A DNA stretch of 37,500 nt from Prorocentrum cordatum (lineage: Eukaryota > Sar > Dinophyceae > Prorocentrales > Prorocentraceae), in assembly GCA_963575745.1 (NCBI GenBank), contig CAUYUJ010006480.1:466889-504388 (forward strand), read 5' to 3'. Position numbers and translations under genes: made by a program. The notes beneath the pieces are model-generated. The model was not told the origin of the DNA. It did no database searches and saw only the letters and a list, made by a program, of their open reading frames with translations. This document shows, one piece after another, positions 20,151 through 29,919 of this stretch (positions are counted from its first letter, which is position 1; each line of letters opens with the position of its first letter).

Positions 20151-20534
20151 CAAACATCCGGCGCCTCGACCTTTTTTCGAGGGACGGGCCCCCGACCTTT
20201 CTCGACCGCCTACACGGCACTAGCTTCTCGTCATGACTCCTTGTTTGACGGTCCCGAGGCCATGTGAGGGCCCCGAGAGGCCGAACATGCTGAAAAACGT
20301 CCGCCTGGATTTGGGGAGGAGGCCCTGGGCCTGCCGGCTTTTGCCTCGCTCGGCAAGGCCACCTTCGCACCCTCGCGCGGCCCCCTCGGGGAAGGCCGCC
20401 TCTGCGGCCCGGGCCGCGACGCACGCGGAGCGCGGCCATCTCGGTCGGCTCCGCTGGCCCACCTCCTCGAGGCGTCGCGCGCGCTGCTGCTGTTGCGTGC
20501 TGGTGGGATCGTCCTCCCCCTCCTCCGCCTCCTC
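20151..20534. other. no recognisable gene
   Basis: GC-rich unique sequence between the exon-like segment and the next TCC tract. Open frames on both strands overlap and show only compositional bias. Confidence 0.4.
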
Positions 20535-20999
20535 CCCCTCCTTTTAATTTTCTCCCTCCTCCTCCTCCTCCTCCCCCTCTTCCTCCTCCTCCTCCCCCCC
20601 TTCCTCCTCCTCCTCCTCCTCCTCCTCCGCCTCCTCCTCCCCCTCCTCCTCCTCCTCCTCCTCCTCCTCCTCGTGGTCCTCCTCCTCCTCCTCCTCCTCC
20701 TCCTCCTCCTCCTCCTCCTCCTCCTCCTCCTCGTGGTCCTCGTGGTCCTTCTCCTCCTCCTGCTCCTCGTGGCCCTTGTCCTCCTGCTCTTCCTCGTAGT
20801 CCTCCTCCTCCTCCTCCTCATCCTCCTCCGCCTCCTCCTCCTCCTCGTGGTCCTTCTCCTCCTCCTCCTCCTCGTGGTCCTCGTGGTCCTTCTCCTCCTC
20901 CTGCTCCTCGTGGCCCTTGTCCTCCTGCTCTTCCTCGTAGTCCTCCTCCTCCTCCTCATCCTCCTCCGCCTCCTCCTCATCATCATCATCATCCTTCTG
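20535..20999. repeat. (TCC)n tract with 141-bp internal duplication
   Basis: TCC/CTC triplets with interspersed TCGTGG. An irregular segment beginning tcgtggtcctcgtggtcctt occurs at 20731 and again at 20872 with the same order of TGCTCC, TTGTCC and CGTAGT variants. This shows segmental duplication (141 bp) rather than slippage of single triplets. Poly-Glu/Asp and poly-Leu frames are artefacts. Confidence 0.9.
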
Positions 21000-21539
21000 G
21001 CGCGTCGCCGAAGATCGCCACGCGGTTAGTCGCCCGCGCGTGCTACGCGGAGACGGGCAAGCGAAGCCCGCACAAGTGGCCGGAGCTCGAAAGTGGTAGT
21101 GCCACTGAGCTAAGAGGATGGATGGGTCGGCCAGAGAAGCACGAGCAGCGGCGGAAGCGTTGAGCAGCAAGAGACCAGCGACCGCAGGTCGCAGCGGCAT
21201 GGCGAGCACAAACCGAGACGGGCGATGGGACACTCAAAGAACGGCAGCGGATGTATTGAAATACTGGGCAAGCAGCCCAGCAGCGAAGAAACGTGTCGGG
21301 GCCACCGCACCCCGTCATTGCACCCACGCTGTACTCGATCATGCAGACGTGCAGAACTAAGCCACGTCCCTGCGAGAATCTTCAGCACGGCCGTGTTGAA
21401 CCCTATCGGAAGAGAGGCTCGACTACTGCGAACCTCGGGCCATGAAATGGCCAGGATCTCGTCCTATACCCATGGAACCACGGCAGGAGACGGGAAGAGA
21501 ACATCGACGGACGGGGATCGGGGAAAAGCGAACGCCTCA
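21000..21539. other. no recognisable gene
   Basis: Unique sequence of moderate GC. Minus-strand frames include one with a hydrophobic start (MPLRPAVAGLLLLNASA, near 21180), but it runs straight into the TCC tract and I do not trust it as a secreted protein. Part of this stretch may be the 3' end of the minus-strand retroelement that follows. Confidence 0.4.
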
Positions 21540-21780
21540 AGAGGCCGAAATGACGGCTTGGACCTTGGGCTTCGAGCGCCGAGGATCTGAATTCGAATGC
21601 ACAGGCGGGCGCAAACTGTCTTGCGCCGCGCGAAGAGCGGCAGCGCCCGCAGCGGCAAGCTTCGGGTCATCCGACAGACCTGAGGCCGCTTTCGGAAGAT
21701 CTTGAACCAGAGGCGCCACCCTTCCACCAAGACGGGCGCGTTCGCCGACGGCCTGCAGGCTAAGGTGCTCTAGAGCAGCA

Positions 21781-23694
21781 TTATGAAGCTTGGACACAGG
21801 CCTTCCCATTCAGGGGGGGGTCTTGAGGGCTGTCCTCGTCAAGGAGGCGAGTGACAGTACAACTACACTGTTGACCGCGCCCCCCTGCCCCCCCCCACGA
21901 AGACAGAACGAACCAACCAGCCCTCGGGAACGAGAATTGAGGGACACAGAAGAGAGAGGCGAAAAGAGCGTGCTCCGACCGAGCCAACGTTTGTTGCAGA
22001 GATACTGAGCGGCAGCAGTCGGAGGCCTGGCCCGAGCGATGGCAGCCTCGTTCAAACCACTTCCGGATGGACGCGGTCTGGCTTTCATCTTCGGCGCCAT
22101 GGCCGAGGACCAAACCGAGGTGCGTCACAAACAGCACAATCTGGAACGGCGCCCGATCGGGGAGCTGCTCCTGCCGCCGCTGCTTCGTGGGCTCGGCGAG
22201 CTCCCTGGGGAACTCTCCACCGAGAGGGGTAATGAAACCTCTGGTGGTTTTCAGCGTGAGACCTGCGAGGCAATGGCTCAGATTGAGAGGTCGCTTCAGT
22301 CGTCGAAGATAGGCAAACGCACGAAGAGCAGCACCCGCGTCGTCGGCGCAGGCACGAACAGTCCCTCGAGTAGTGCGCTCCAGAACGTTGTCTAGGTCTG
22401 TGAGGAACGGAGTCGAAGCGATGGCGTAGATCATCCCTGGGGCTCGGCATCCTTGAACGATGCCACTCTCGATCGAGATTGCGAAGCAGGGCATAGTGTT
22501 GGCACATACGAAGCACCTCGCGCAGCGGTGGAGGCACGCCCGGAAGTGGAGCAGCGGTGTCGGAATCCGCAAACATCGCAAGCACATCAGACGCCGTTCG
22601 TGTGCTATCGACGGGAAGGCCTGACCGTAGTCGAAGCTGACCAGGATAGGCTTGCGAGAGATGGCTACGTCCGAGTTTGCTGACTGCATGACGTATATCC
22701 TGGAGTACGTGTCTACCTCTAAGACGTTCGCCCAGAAGTTGCACACCCCCCGCGAAGCCACGCTGAATGGGAATGATACATGGATCCCGCGCTTTATTAA
22801 CTTCTCGGCAAACAGCTCCTGTCTTAAGTTTGTTCGATGCGTTTTGCAACGAATCCAAGAAGGCGAGTCTGTGTGGGGTCTCCATGGATCTCTTTGTCGT
22901 CGGAGGCTCCCAGGCCCCTTGGAATGAACACTTTGCGGGGGTCAATGAATCAGGCCATTGGGAGGTTCCCGTAGAGGATCCTCCAGAGCATTTTGTCGAG
23001 TATGATGTGTCTGGGGTGCCCTTGCCAAGCAGCGAAAGGAAGCCCATCTGGGCCAGGAACAGAATGATCAAGTCCCTGGATGAATTGATTCACTATGGCT
23101 TGGGTTGGCGGGGGGCAAGTCCAAGAGGTTTGGGGTCACGCCGAACCTCTCGAGGTACCTCTGGGCGCCCATGGAGTCAATCGGCTTTGTCTGGACAACG
23201 GAGGACCAGTGCTGGGAGAGGGTTTGCATCGTTTTGCCTGGTTCTGTGCAGGCCCCATCTATCACGCGCATCCCGCGAAGAGTGAGCCTCTTGTCGAACG
23301 GGCTCCAAAGCCGACCGCTCTCCACCACTGCTCGCACGCGGCGCTTGAGCTTACGCACCTGGCTGGCTGAAAGCTGCCGGGACAAACTGGCCCTGACCTC
23401 AGTCTGTTCGCGATCAGCTATACGCCGGTGGAGCTCAGACGAGTCTTGCAATACTTCAAACACGTGCAAGAGGTGGACCGCGCCCGCCAGGACGTCAACA
23501 CCCAAATAGTGCCGAACCAAGATGTGTGAAGCTCTGAGCCGCTGCGTCAAAACCACATCCTGTTTCCAAACCACCCTGCAAATACTCTCGACTATCAAAA
23601 AGTTTGTGTCCAGCGACTCGGGGCGCTCCACTATCATGGCGTCCCTAGCTACCCTGGCCGCCTCCCTCATGATCCTCGTCTGGTACTGGAGCAA
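21781..23694 (-). CDS. reverse transcriptase (non-LTR type), three-frame pseudogene
   Basis: The region upstream of the RT fold (23694-23070) reads about 205 residues with a basic stretch (QVRKLKRRVRAVVES). RT signatures then appear in successive frames: VPGPDGLPFAAWQG (about 23020-23060), QRGFAGGVQLLG (about 22720-22760), NVLEVDTYSRIYVMQ, motif A PILVSFDYGQAFPSI (Asp codon 22630-22632), motif B GIVQGCRAPGM (QGCPLS expected, so altered) and motif C RACADDAGAAL (Asp-Asp codons 22339-22344). Frame changes fall near 23070, 22990 and 22730. After motif C the frame stays open into thumb-like sequence and then degrades. A further related frame (21809-21540, HNAALEHLSLQAVGERARL) may be the C-terminal part. 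Non-functional as written. Confidence 0.75.
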
Positions 23695-23950
23695 AAATGG
23701 GGGGGGGGGGGGGACATGTCCGAGGTGTCGCCCAGGGCCCCGACCTTCTCCAAGTGCCTGAAATACTCGGGCTGCCGAGAGTCATGCCTCGGGACCGGTC
23801 CCCCACCGGGCAGGACCGGAGGACCACCAGCCGTGCTGACCACGAGCAGGGCGCGGCCTGAGAGGCCCCTCGAGTGGGGCACGTCACGGTACTTACTGAC
23901 CTGGCCGCTGACGAGCAGCTGCTTGCAGATGCACCCAGGGTGAGGCTCCC
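23667..23950 (-). CDS. unassigned coding-like segment upstream of the second RT
   Basis: The minus strand from about 23936 reads CICKQLLVSGQVSKYRDV, then LSGRALLVVSTAGGPPVLPG and YFRHLEKVGALGDTSDM, before a poly-C run (minus strand) near 23713-23700. Residue mix and spacing look like real protein. I do not recognise it. It could be the start of the retroelement ORF, separated from the RT part by a slip in the poly-C run, or an exon of a host gene into which the element inserted. Confidence 0.35.
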
Positions 23951-23985
23951 CAGTCGCGGATGACGTTCAGGGGGTCTACCGAAGG

Positions 23986-24165
23986 GTTCTTCCTCCTCCT
24001 CCTCCTCCTCCTCCTCCTCCTCCTCCTCCTCGTGGTCCTCCTTCTCCTCCTCCTACTCCTCCTCCTCCTCCTCGTGGTCTTCCTCCTCCTCCTCCTTCTC
24101 CTCCTTGTCCTCCTCCTCCTCCTCCTCCTCATCATCCTTATCCTCCTCCTCCCCCTCCTCGCAGG
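23986..24165. repeat. (TCC)n microsatellite
   Basis: TCC/CTC run with cgtggtcct interruptions like those in the 20535-20999 tract. A smaller GGA run follows at about 24377-24418. The 210 bases between are GC-rich without a recognisable gene. Confidence 0.95.
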
Positions 24166-24418
24166 GAAGAGAGGGAGAGGGGCTCGAGCGGGTGCGGGGC
24201 TCGACATGGGGGCGCTGGGTTGAGAGCCGAACGGCAAGGAGGGCCAGGGGCACTGGGTTGAGGACAGGGGCGCAGGGAAGCTCGGTTCGCGGGCCTCCTC
24301 CACGACGTGACGTCGGACACCCTCATCGTTCTCCTGGCGGAAGGGGGGGGGGAGGAGAAGGGACGAGGAAGGAGGAAGGAGGAGGAGGAGGAGGAGGAGG
24401 AGGAGGAGGAGGAAGAAG

Positions 24419-24735
24419 ACCAGTGTAAACCCAAGAATCATCAACGACATTGGAATAAAGCCTCCCTCCAAGTTCCATCTTCACAGGCCCCTTGCGGGAA
24501 CACAGCGGGAACTGCTCAGTTGGAACACAGCTTTTTGAAGACCCTGAAACATGCCAAAACATTATTCTCAAGATTCCAACGCCACTGATCAACCTGATTG
24601 TTGCGTCTTGACAATCCGGAATCGTGCCAGGAAGCCACTCCTGGGACTTCAACTCTGCAGATCAACGTAACTGTTGTGCACTCATCTTCCTGAATCCTTC
24701 CGACACGCCAAATCGGGCATGTCGGTCAGGAGAAC
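24419..24735. other. no recognisable gene
   Basis: Unique, less GC-rich DNA between a GGA run and the inverted 83-bp array. Two related gggaactgctcag/gggacttcaactct segments are visible but too diverged to call a repeat. Confidence 0.45.
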
Positions 24736-25175
24736 CCGTGAAACTCTTGCCGCAAAAGTTAAACAATGAATGCGCGCGGCGTTAAGGCGAGAGCCACATC
24801 TTGAAAAAAAACCGCCCTCAATATGTGAAACTCTTGCAAATGTTTAAAAACAAACGTGCGCGACCTAAGGCGAGAGCCACAATTTGAAAACGGGTCGTCC
24901 TCAATGCGCGAAGCTCTTGCGTTTTTGTTTTAACGAATATGCGCGGCGCTAAGGCGAGAACCACATTTTGAAAACGAGTCGCCCTCAATCCGTGATATTC
25001 TTGCAAATTTCTGAAACGAACGTGCGCGGCGCTAAGGGGAGAGCCACATTTTGAAAACGACCCGCCCTGAATGTGAAACTCTTGCAAATGTTTAAAACCA
25101 ATGTGCGCGGTGCTAATGCGAGAGCCACATTTTGAAAACCACCCTCCATATGTGAAGCTGTTTCTAAGTTTTAAG
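24736..25175 (-). repeat. 83-bp tandem array, copy 2 (inverted, about 5 units)
   Basis: Reverse complement of the family at 2716-3160: units contain gcgctaaggcgagagccac and ttttgaaaac blocks and gtgaaactcttgcaaa. Five units spaced about 80-85 bp are seen. These units are more AT-rich than those of copy 1, so the two arrays have evolved separately. Confidence 0.88.
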
Positions 25176-25264
25176 CTTCAGGGTCATAAGTGATGAGGAT
25201 GTCTCAGGCGAAACGCCCGGCCCGCCCTAAATACTGGCCTCGGGGTGCGACAGGGAGAAATCAT
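25176..25264 (-). repeat. composite repeat, copy 2, leader segment (inverted)
   Basis: Reverse complement of the leader at 2437-2490: it contains gaaacgcccggcccgcc and cggggtgcgacagggag. Where copy 1 has about 180 extra bases, this copy has gatgaggatgtctcaggcg, the core of the 62-bp minisatellite family. The two repeat families are therefore physically part of one composite. Confidence 0.75.
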
Positions 25265-25619
25265 GTATAAGGAAAATGACTGGAGCTTAGGTTAATGAGG
25301 GATAAGGGATCAGGGTAATGATAATGAGGAAGTGATTAAGCTGATGAGACATGAGGAGGAGGAGGCGGAGGTGGAGGAGGAAGAGGACGGAGGAAGAAAC
25401 GGGATGGAAGAGGAAAGAAGATGAGACGGAGAAGGCAGAAGAGGACGCAGAGAAGTAGGGGGAGGAGGGAGGAAGGAGAACGAGCAGGAAGACGAGGAAG
25501 ATGAAACGGACGGATGATGAGGAGGAGGGGTGAGGAGAAAGGAGGGAGAGGAGGGGGAGGAGGAAGAGGAGAAGGAGCAGGAAGAGGAGGAAGAACAAGA
25601 GGAGGAGGAAGGAACGGAA
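25265..25619. repeat. purine-rich GGA/GAA tract
   Basis: Imperfect gagga/ggaag DNA grading into the GAT-rich array. No gene. Confidence 0.8.
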
Positions 25620-26604
25620 AGGGGCAATACTGATGACGGTGACGACGACGATGATGACGATGATGTTGATCATGACCATGATGACGATGATTATGATGAT
25701 GATGACGACGATGTTGATAATAATGGCGCTGATGATGATTCTGATGATGGTAGTGATGGTTATGACGACGGCGATGACGATGACGATGATGCTGATGTTG
25801 CTGTTGGTGCTGGTGATGACGAGGCTGAAGATGCGGATGATGGTGATGATGCTGATGATGATGATGCAAATAGTGCTGATGCTGATGCTGATGTTTATGA
25901 TAACGATGACAATTACGATGTTGATGATGATGCGGATGCGGGTGCTACTGCTGATGATAATGGCGATGACGAAAATGATGATGACGATTACGATGACGTT
26001 CGTGATGATGATGCTGATGATGATGATGATGATCATGCTGGCGATGGCGCTGAGAGTGATGTTGACGATGATGATGGTGATGGTTATACGACTGATGGGG
26101 ATGATGCATATAATGATGGTGGGGATGATGTTGAGGCTGCTGGTGCTGATGATGATGATGATGCTGATGGTGACACTCATGATGCTGGTAGCGATGATGA
26201 TGCTGGCGGTCATGGTGGTAATGATGCCGATGATGAAGGTGATGGTGGTGCTGGTGATTGTGCTGCGAATGTGGACGAGGATGTAATGTCTGTCACGGAC
26301 GAGGATGTTGATGGCTCTGTTGATGGTGGTGATGGTGACGATGGGGAGGGGGAGGAAGAGGAGCAGGAGGAGGAGGAGGAGGAGGAGGAGGATACTGATG
26401 ATGACTTACGGATGGTGAATGGTGAATGGCGGATGGAAGAAGGATGACTGATGAAAGGTGAATGACGGAAAATGGTGATGATGGTGATGGTGGTGGTGTT
26501 AGTGTTGATGCTGCTGATGATGATAGCGATGATGACGTTAATTACAATGCTGATGCTGCTGATGATGATGCTCATAATGATGACGATGATGATGATGAGG
26601 ATGG

Positions 26605-26660
<56 letters not shown>

Positions 26661-26661
26661 C

Positions 26662-26720
<59 letters not shown>

Positions 26721-26780
26721 CTGAGGAGAGGGGGGAGAAGAAAGAGAAGGAGGATGAGAAGGAGGAGTTGGAGGAAGGAG
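25620..26780. repeat. 1.1-kb degenerate (GAT)n/(GAY)n array
   Basis: Almost every triplet is GAT, GAC, GCT, GGT or AAT on the plus strand, with the purest runs at 26600-26720. In one phase this reads as an Asp-rich frame open for over 300 codons, in others as Met-rich or Ile-rich. All three come from the triplet period. Interruptions (cttacgg, gaatgg near 26405-26470) break the phase. Not annotated as a gene because there is no non-repeat protein sequence at either end. Confidence 0.9.
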
Positions 26781-26814
26781 CAGGAGGAAGGAGCATGAGG
26801 ATAAGGTTGAGAAG

Positions 26815-26892
26815 GAGAGGGAGGAGGAGGAGGAGGAGGAGGAGGAGGAGGAGGAGGAGGAGGAGGAGGAGGAGAAGGAGGAGGAAGGAGCA
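26815..26892. repeat. (GGA)n microsatellite
   Basis: GGA/GAG run directly beside the GAT array. A short gagc repeat (26938-26958) follows. Confidence 0.9.
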
Positions 26893-26929
26893 GGAGGAAT
26901 GAGCACGAGGATAACGTTGAGGAGGAGAG

Positions 26930-27700
26930 GGAGGAGGAGCGAGCGAGCGAGCGAGCGAGCCGAAGCCGAGAGGCAGTGGGTCGTGGCGGCGAGGGCAGCG
27001 GCCTCCCCCCTCCGCGGGGGGCACGGCACCATCGCCGCCTTCCCCGCTGCTCCCCCCCTCCACGCGCCGGCGCCGGAGCCCGCCCACGCGGCCGCGAGGC
27101 GGCGGAACGCATCGAGCGGCAGGGCGGAGAACTGCACGACGTCGGCGGCCGAGACCTCCGGCCTCTGGCGGCAGTGCTCGGTCGGCCACGCGCGCCGCTG
27201 GGCCTGCACGGCCGTGGCAGGGGCGCAGCACCGCACGCCGCCGAGTCGGCCCACTCGTCGTCGAGCACCTCCTCCTCCATCGCGTCGGGCACCTCTGCCT
27301 CCGCCGCCCCCTCGGGCCCAGGGCCCAAGGCAGCAGCTCCAGCAGCAGACCCAACGCCAGCCGCCGCGGCAGCAGCAGCGGGTGGCGCCTCCGCGGCGCG
27401 CCGTGTTGCGAGGGCACGGCGGCGGCGCCGCCGCCGCTCCGCCTTCGCCGCAGGGGCGGCGGGCGAACCAGCGGCGGGGGTCGCAGCGGCAGGCGCCGCC
27501 TCGGCCCCTCTCCGCACACGAAGAGTGAAGAGCGTGGCAGAGATGGCCGAGCGCGCAACAGCCGCGACGGTGCGCCGCGGCGCCCAAGACAGCAACGCGG
27601 CCCGCACGGCCGCCTCCACCAAGGAGGCACCGCGGGCCGAGGGAACCCCTCTAGCCCCCGACCCCTCTAGGCCCCTCCGAGCGCGCGCAGGCGAGGCCAT
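26930..27700 (-). CDS. Ala/Arg-rich hypothetical protein, frameshifted, truncated by microsatellite
   Basis: Start ATG at 27698-27700 (MASPARARRGLEGSGARGVP). The N-terminal part has a helix-like segment (LVEAAVRAALLSWAPRRTVA), an Ala-rich linker, a KAERRRRRRRALATRR basic patch and an acidic stretch (DAMEEEVLDDEWADS). Near 27240 the frame changes; the next frame carries VVQFSALPLDAFRRLAAAWAG and stays open until the gagc/GGA tracts near 26950. The mix of basic, Ala-rich and acidic blocks resembles leader proteins that accompany retroelements in dinoflagellates, which is a recollection of style, not a domain match. It lies 3' of the DIRS-type element on the same strand and could be a separate element fragment. 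No catalytic motif seen. Confidence 0.4.
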
Positions 27701-27720
27701 GCAGTCGCTTGGGCCAAATG

Positions 27721-27771
27721 GAGAGGGAGGAGGAGGAGGAGGAGGAGGAGGAGGAGGAGGAGGAGGAGGAT
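27721..27771. repeat. (GGA)n microsatellite
   Basis: Seventeen GGA-type triplets, immediately 5' of the minus-strand start codon at 27698-27700. Confidence 0.95.
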
Positions 27772-28026
27772 AATGCATGACCGATGCTTTTACCTTCCGC
27801 CAGGGCTTGGTATCCATCTGTGCTTCACGAGCGCATCCCCGAGAGGGGCAGGTAAAGTGAGGGAGAGCCCAAGACGTTTGCGAATACTGTCCTGGACTCG
27901 TTATGGATGAGGCCGAAAACCTTTGACAACCATTGATAATATAGCATCTCGAAAACAAGCCACCAGCCCGCGACATAATTCAGAGGGATAAACCTCAGCC
28001 TGCCAGGAAACGATCGTCCGACCTTT
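27772..28026. other. 3' flank of the DIRS-type element, no gene
   Basis: Unique DNA of moderate GC. I looked for the split or inverted terminal repeats typical of DIRS elements by comparing this with the region around 31790-31845 and saw no convincing match. Confidence 0.4.
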
Positions 28027-28646
28027 TCATTTTGAGCTTCTCATGCGGGCGCGTCGAAAAACTGCGTGCACCTTTCCCTGAACATCGAACCCCAGCGGCT
28101 GCAGGTCGACGTGGCATCCTGCATGTCTCGTGGGTTTCCTCCACGCCGTGCCGAAAGCGCACATGTCAAACAGCACCTCGATCACATCAGGGAGCCCCCG
28201 GGTCCGAACCATCTGAGGCTGCCTCCAGATGTGCGAGCTCGCTGGGTTCTCGACGACCACGGGACAGCCGCGCAAGCGGCACCCATAAAAATAGCCCAGG
28301 CAGCTGCACACAGGGCGTCGACTTGAGGCCGACACGTCATATGAAGGCCAGGGAGGCTTGCAGGGTGCTCAGAGGTCCAGAAAGTCGGGGGGCCGTTCGG
28401 GCGATTCCTCGCCAGGGAAAACGAGCTGCACGGAGTCTCAAGGAAAACGGCCACCACGATGCCAGACCGAATCCGCCCTTGAATGAGTTTGACCAGGGAG
28501 GTGTCAGTCATGTCATGAGAGGGTCCAAATCGAATGTCGACCTCAAAAACAAGATGCTTGCCTCGCACTGACCGCCTCCCGGCGTCGGCGAGTGTACCCG
28601 ATCCAGAGAAAATGCCGAGCAGGGCGGGGCGATTGTGCGCCTTCAC
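28027..28646 (-). CDS. cytosine-5-methyltransferase-like protein of the element, frameshifted
   Basis: Start ATG at 28644-28646. The frame reads GIFSGSGTLADA (motif I-like glycine-rich loop, Phe codon 28609-28611), FEVDIRFGPSHDMTD (acidic strand end, cofactor-binding in such folds), VVAVFLETPCSSFSLAR (motif IV-like, Cys codon 28428-28430) and then, after a frame change near 28300, PVVVENPASSHIW (motif VI-like ENP, 28243-28251) and FDMCAFGTAWRKPTR. A final frame change near 28050 precedes the C-terminus. The order F-G-G, PC-S-F-S, ENP matches C5 DNA methyltransferases better than the adenine type (DPPY) usually reported in DIRS elements. The part equivalent to the target-recognition region and motif X is short or absent, so activity is doubtful. 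The role in the element is unknown; protecting or marking element DNA is only a guess. Confidence 0.65.
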
Positions 28647-28679
28647 AAGCTGCGGGGGACATTCACGAGGGCGGCGCCA

Positions 28680-29640
28680 ATGTTCGCGGCGGCCAGCTCG
28701 GCAGCGCGCGGAGGTCGAGGAGGCTAAGCTGCTCGTTGATGCGACCGCCGCGCTCGTAGCGGGCCAGGCTGCGGCCGCTCGCCCAGTGCCCTCTCTTCTT
28801 GGCGCCGAACAGAGACCGAACCTTGAACAGTAGGTCGTGCGAGACGCCCCCGTGGCGGAGACGACACAGACTGAACTCGCCGAGCAAAGACAAGTTGCCG
28901 GCGAGGGCCGCGGCCTTCAAGGCACGAGTCCACTGCGCCTGGCCGAAGGGGAACACCAGCGCGTCGCTGGGGGTCTTGGCCTTGATCGAGGGTCTCGAGC
29001 ACCGTCGAAAATTACGGGGGGAGCGGGTTGTCCGCGAGGAGGCTCTCGTCCACCTTGCCCGTCTTGGACGTGTCCGCGCCCTCCTGCGGGCGAAGGAGGA
29101 TCGACCGCAGCGCCCCTGCCTCCGTCGGCTGGCCGCCGCGAGAGGAGGCCGGGGCGGCGATGGGCTGGCCCTTCAGGCGGAGGCGCTCTCTCGGGCGAAA
29201 GTAGAACGTGAAGGCGATGATGCTCGCCATGGCCTCCAGGACCTGACCTGCGCCGATCATGCGCTGCGCGCACAGGCGCAGGCCCACCCAAGGGCATGGC
29301 CGGCGGCTCTGAGCTGGCACCATGTGCTTCCAGCCCGTCAGCCCCCGCGTGCTGCGAGGGGGCTCGAGAGTGGCTCCGAACTGGAACGTCCAAGAATATC
29401 GGAGCCCCGCCATCAGCTTCCTCGGCGCGCATGCAAGCTTGCCCGCGAAGAACTTCTCGCGCGCTGCATGTAGGTCACGAAGGCGAAGTCCATCGCAGGA
29501 GCTCACGTCAGGAACCTGTCGAAGTCCTCGACCAAGCCACGCTCCTTGCACCTCTCGTGGAAGGCGCTCACGTACGCGCGGTGGTCCAAGGCGGCCTTCG
29601 GCGCGATGCTCTGCAGCTCGAGGAATGACGTCTGACGGAC
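28680..29640 (-). CDS. tyrosine recombinase of DIRS-type element, frameshifted
   Basis: The N-terminal helical part starts near 29640 (SFLELQSIAPKAALDHRAYV), with TGA at 29504-29506 and a frame change to REKFFAGKLACAPRKLMAGL. The catalytic part starts with FTFYFRPRERLRL; the first catalytic Arg is likely the FRPRE Arg (codon 29195-29197). After a second frame change near 29010 come DALVFPFGQAQWTRAL, then CRLRHGGVSHD (Arg codon 28855-28857, His 28852-28854), KKRGHWASGRSLARYERGG with Tyr nucleophile codon 28756-28758. This is the R...HxxR/RHGG...W/H...Y layout of tyrosine recombinases, with Trp at the position that varies between His and Trp. It would integrate a circular DNA copy. Length, about 315 residues, is normal for the family. 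Confidence 0.78.
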
Positions 29641-29919
29641 GCTCTGCAGCCATCGGGGCACCCACGGCCGTGGGGAATGCCCGAGTCCTCCTGGCCGCCC
29701 TCTGGCCCTGGGCGTCGGGTCCGCGGGGCACCCCCTCGCGGCGCGGCCTCGACCTGGACGGCGCCGTCAGGTCGGGCGCAACCGTCGCGCGCAGGAGAGC
29801 CCCCGCGCGCGAGCCCAGCGGGAACGGGACCAGCGCCTGGCACGTCGCCGCGCTCGGCACCGCAGAAGCCATCGCGGAGGACCCTGAGCCGGTCGGGGCC
29901 GAACGCTGCAACTGGAGTC

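Larger units (their letters stand above)
21540..23950 (-). mobile_element. second non-LTR reverse-transcriptase element, 5'-truncated or decayed
   Basis: About 2.4 kb on the minus strand with a reverse transcriptase clearly distinct in sequence from the one at 13232-16906. No endonuclease domain was found upstream. Sequence at 23940-23710 reads a plausible but unassigned segment (LSGRALLVVSTAGGPPVL) interrupted by a run of about 14 G (plus strand, 23700-23713). The element ends are not defined. Confidence 0.75.

Noticed and set aside
20544-21233. Putative secreted acidic protein (hydrophobic start then poly-Glu/Asp)
   Set aside because: The acidic part is the TCC tract read on the minus strand, and the hydrophobic start is short and unsupported by any further domain.
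25530-26447. 305-codon Asp-rich frame on the plus strand
   Set aside because: It is entirely the GAT/GAY triplet array read in one phase; the other phases are equally open and no non-repeat domain is present.
26210-27976. 588-codon minus-strand frame joining Ala-rich, poly-Ser and poly-Ile parts
   Set aside because: Only the part at 27700-27240 has protein character; the rest is GGA and GAT microsatellite. I kept the shorter call with a frame change.
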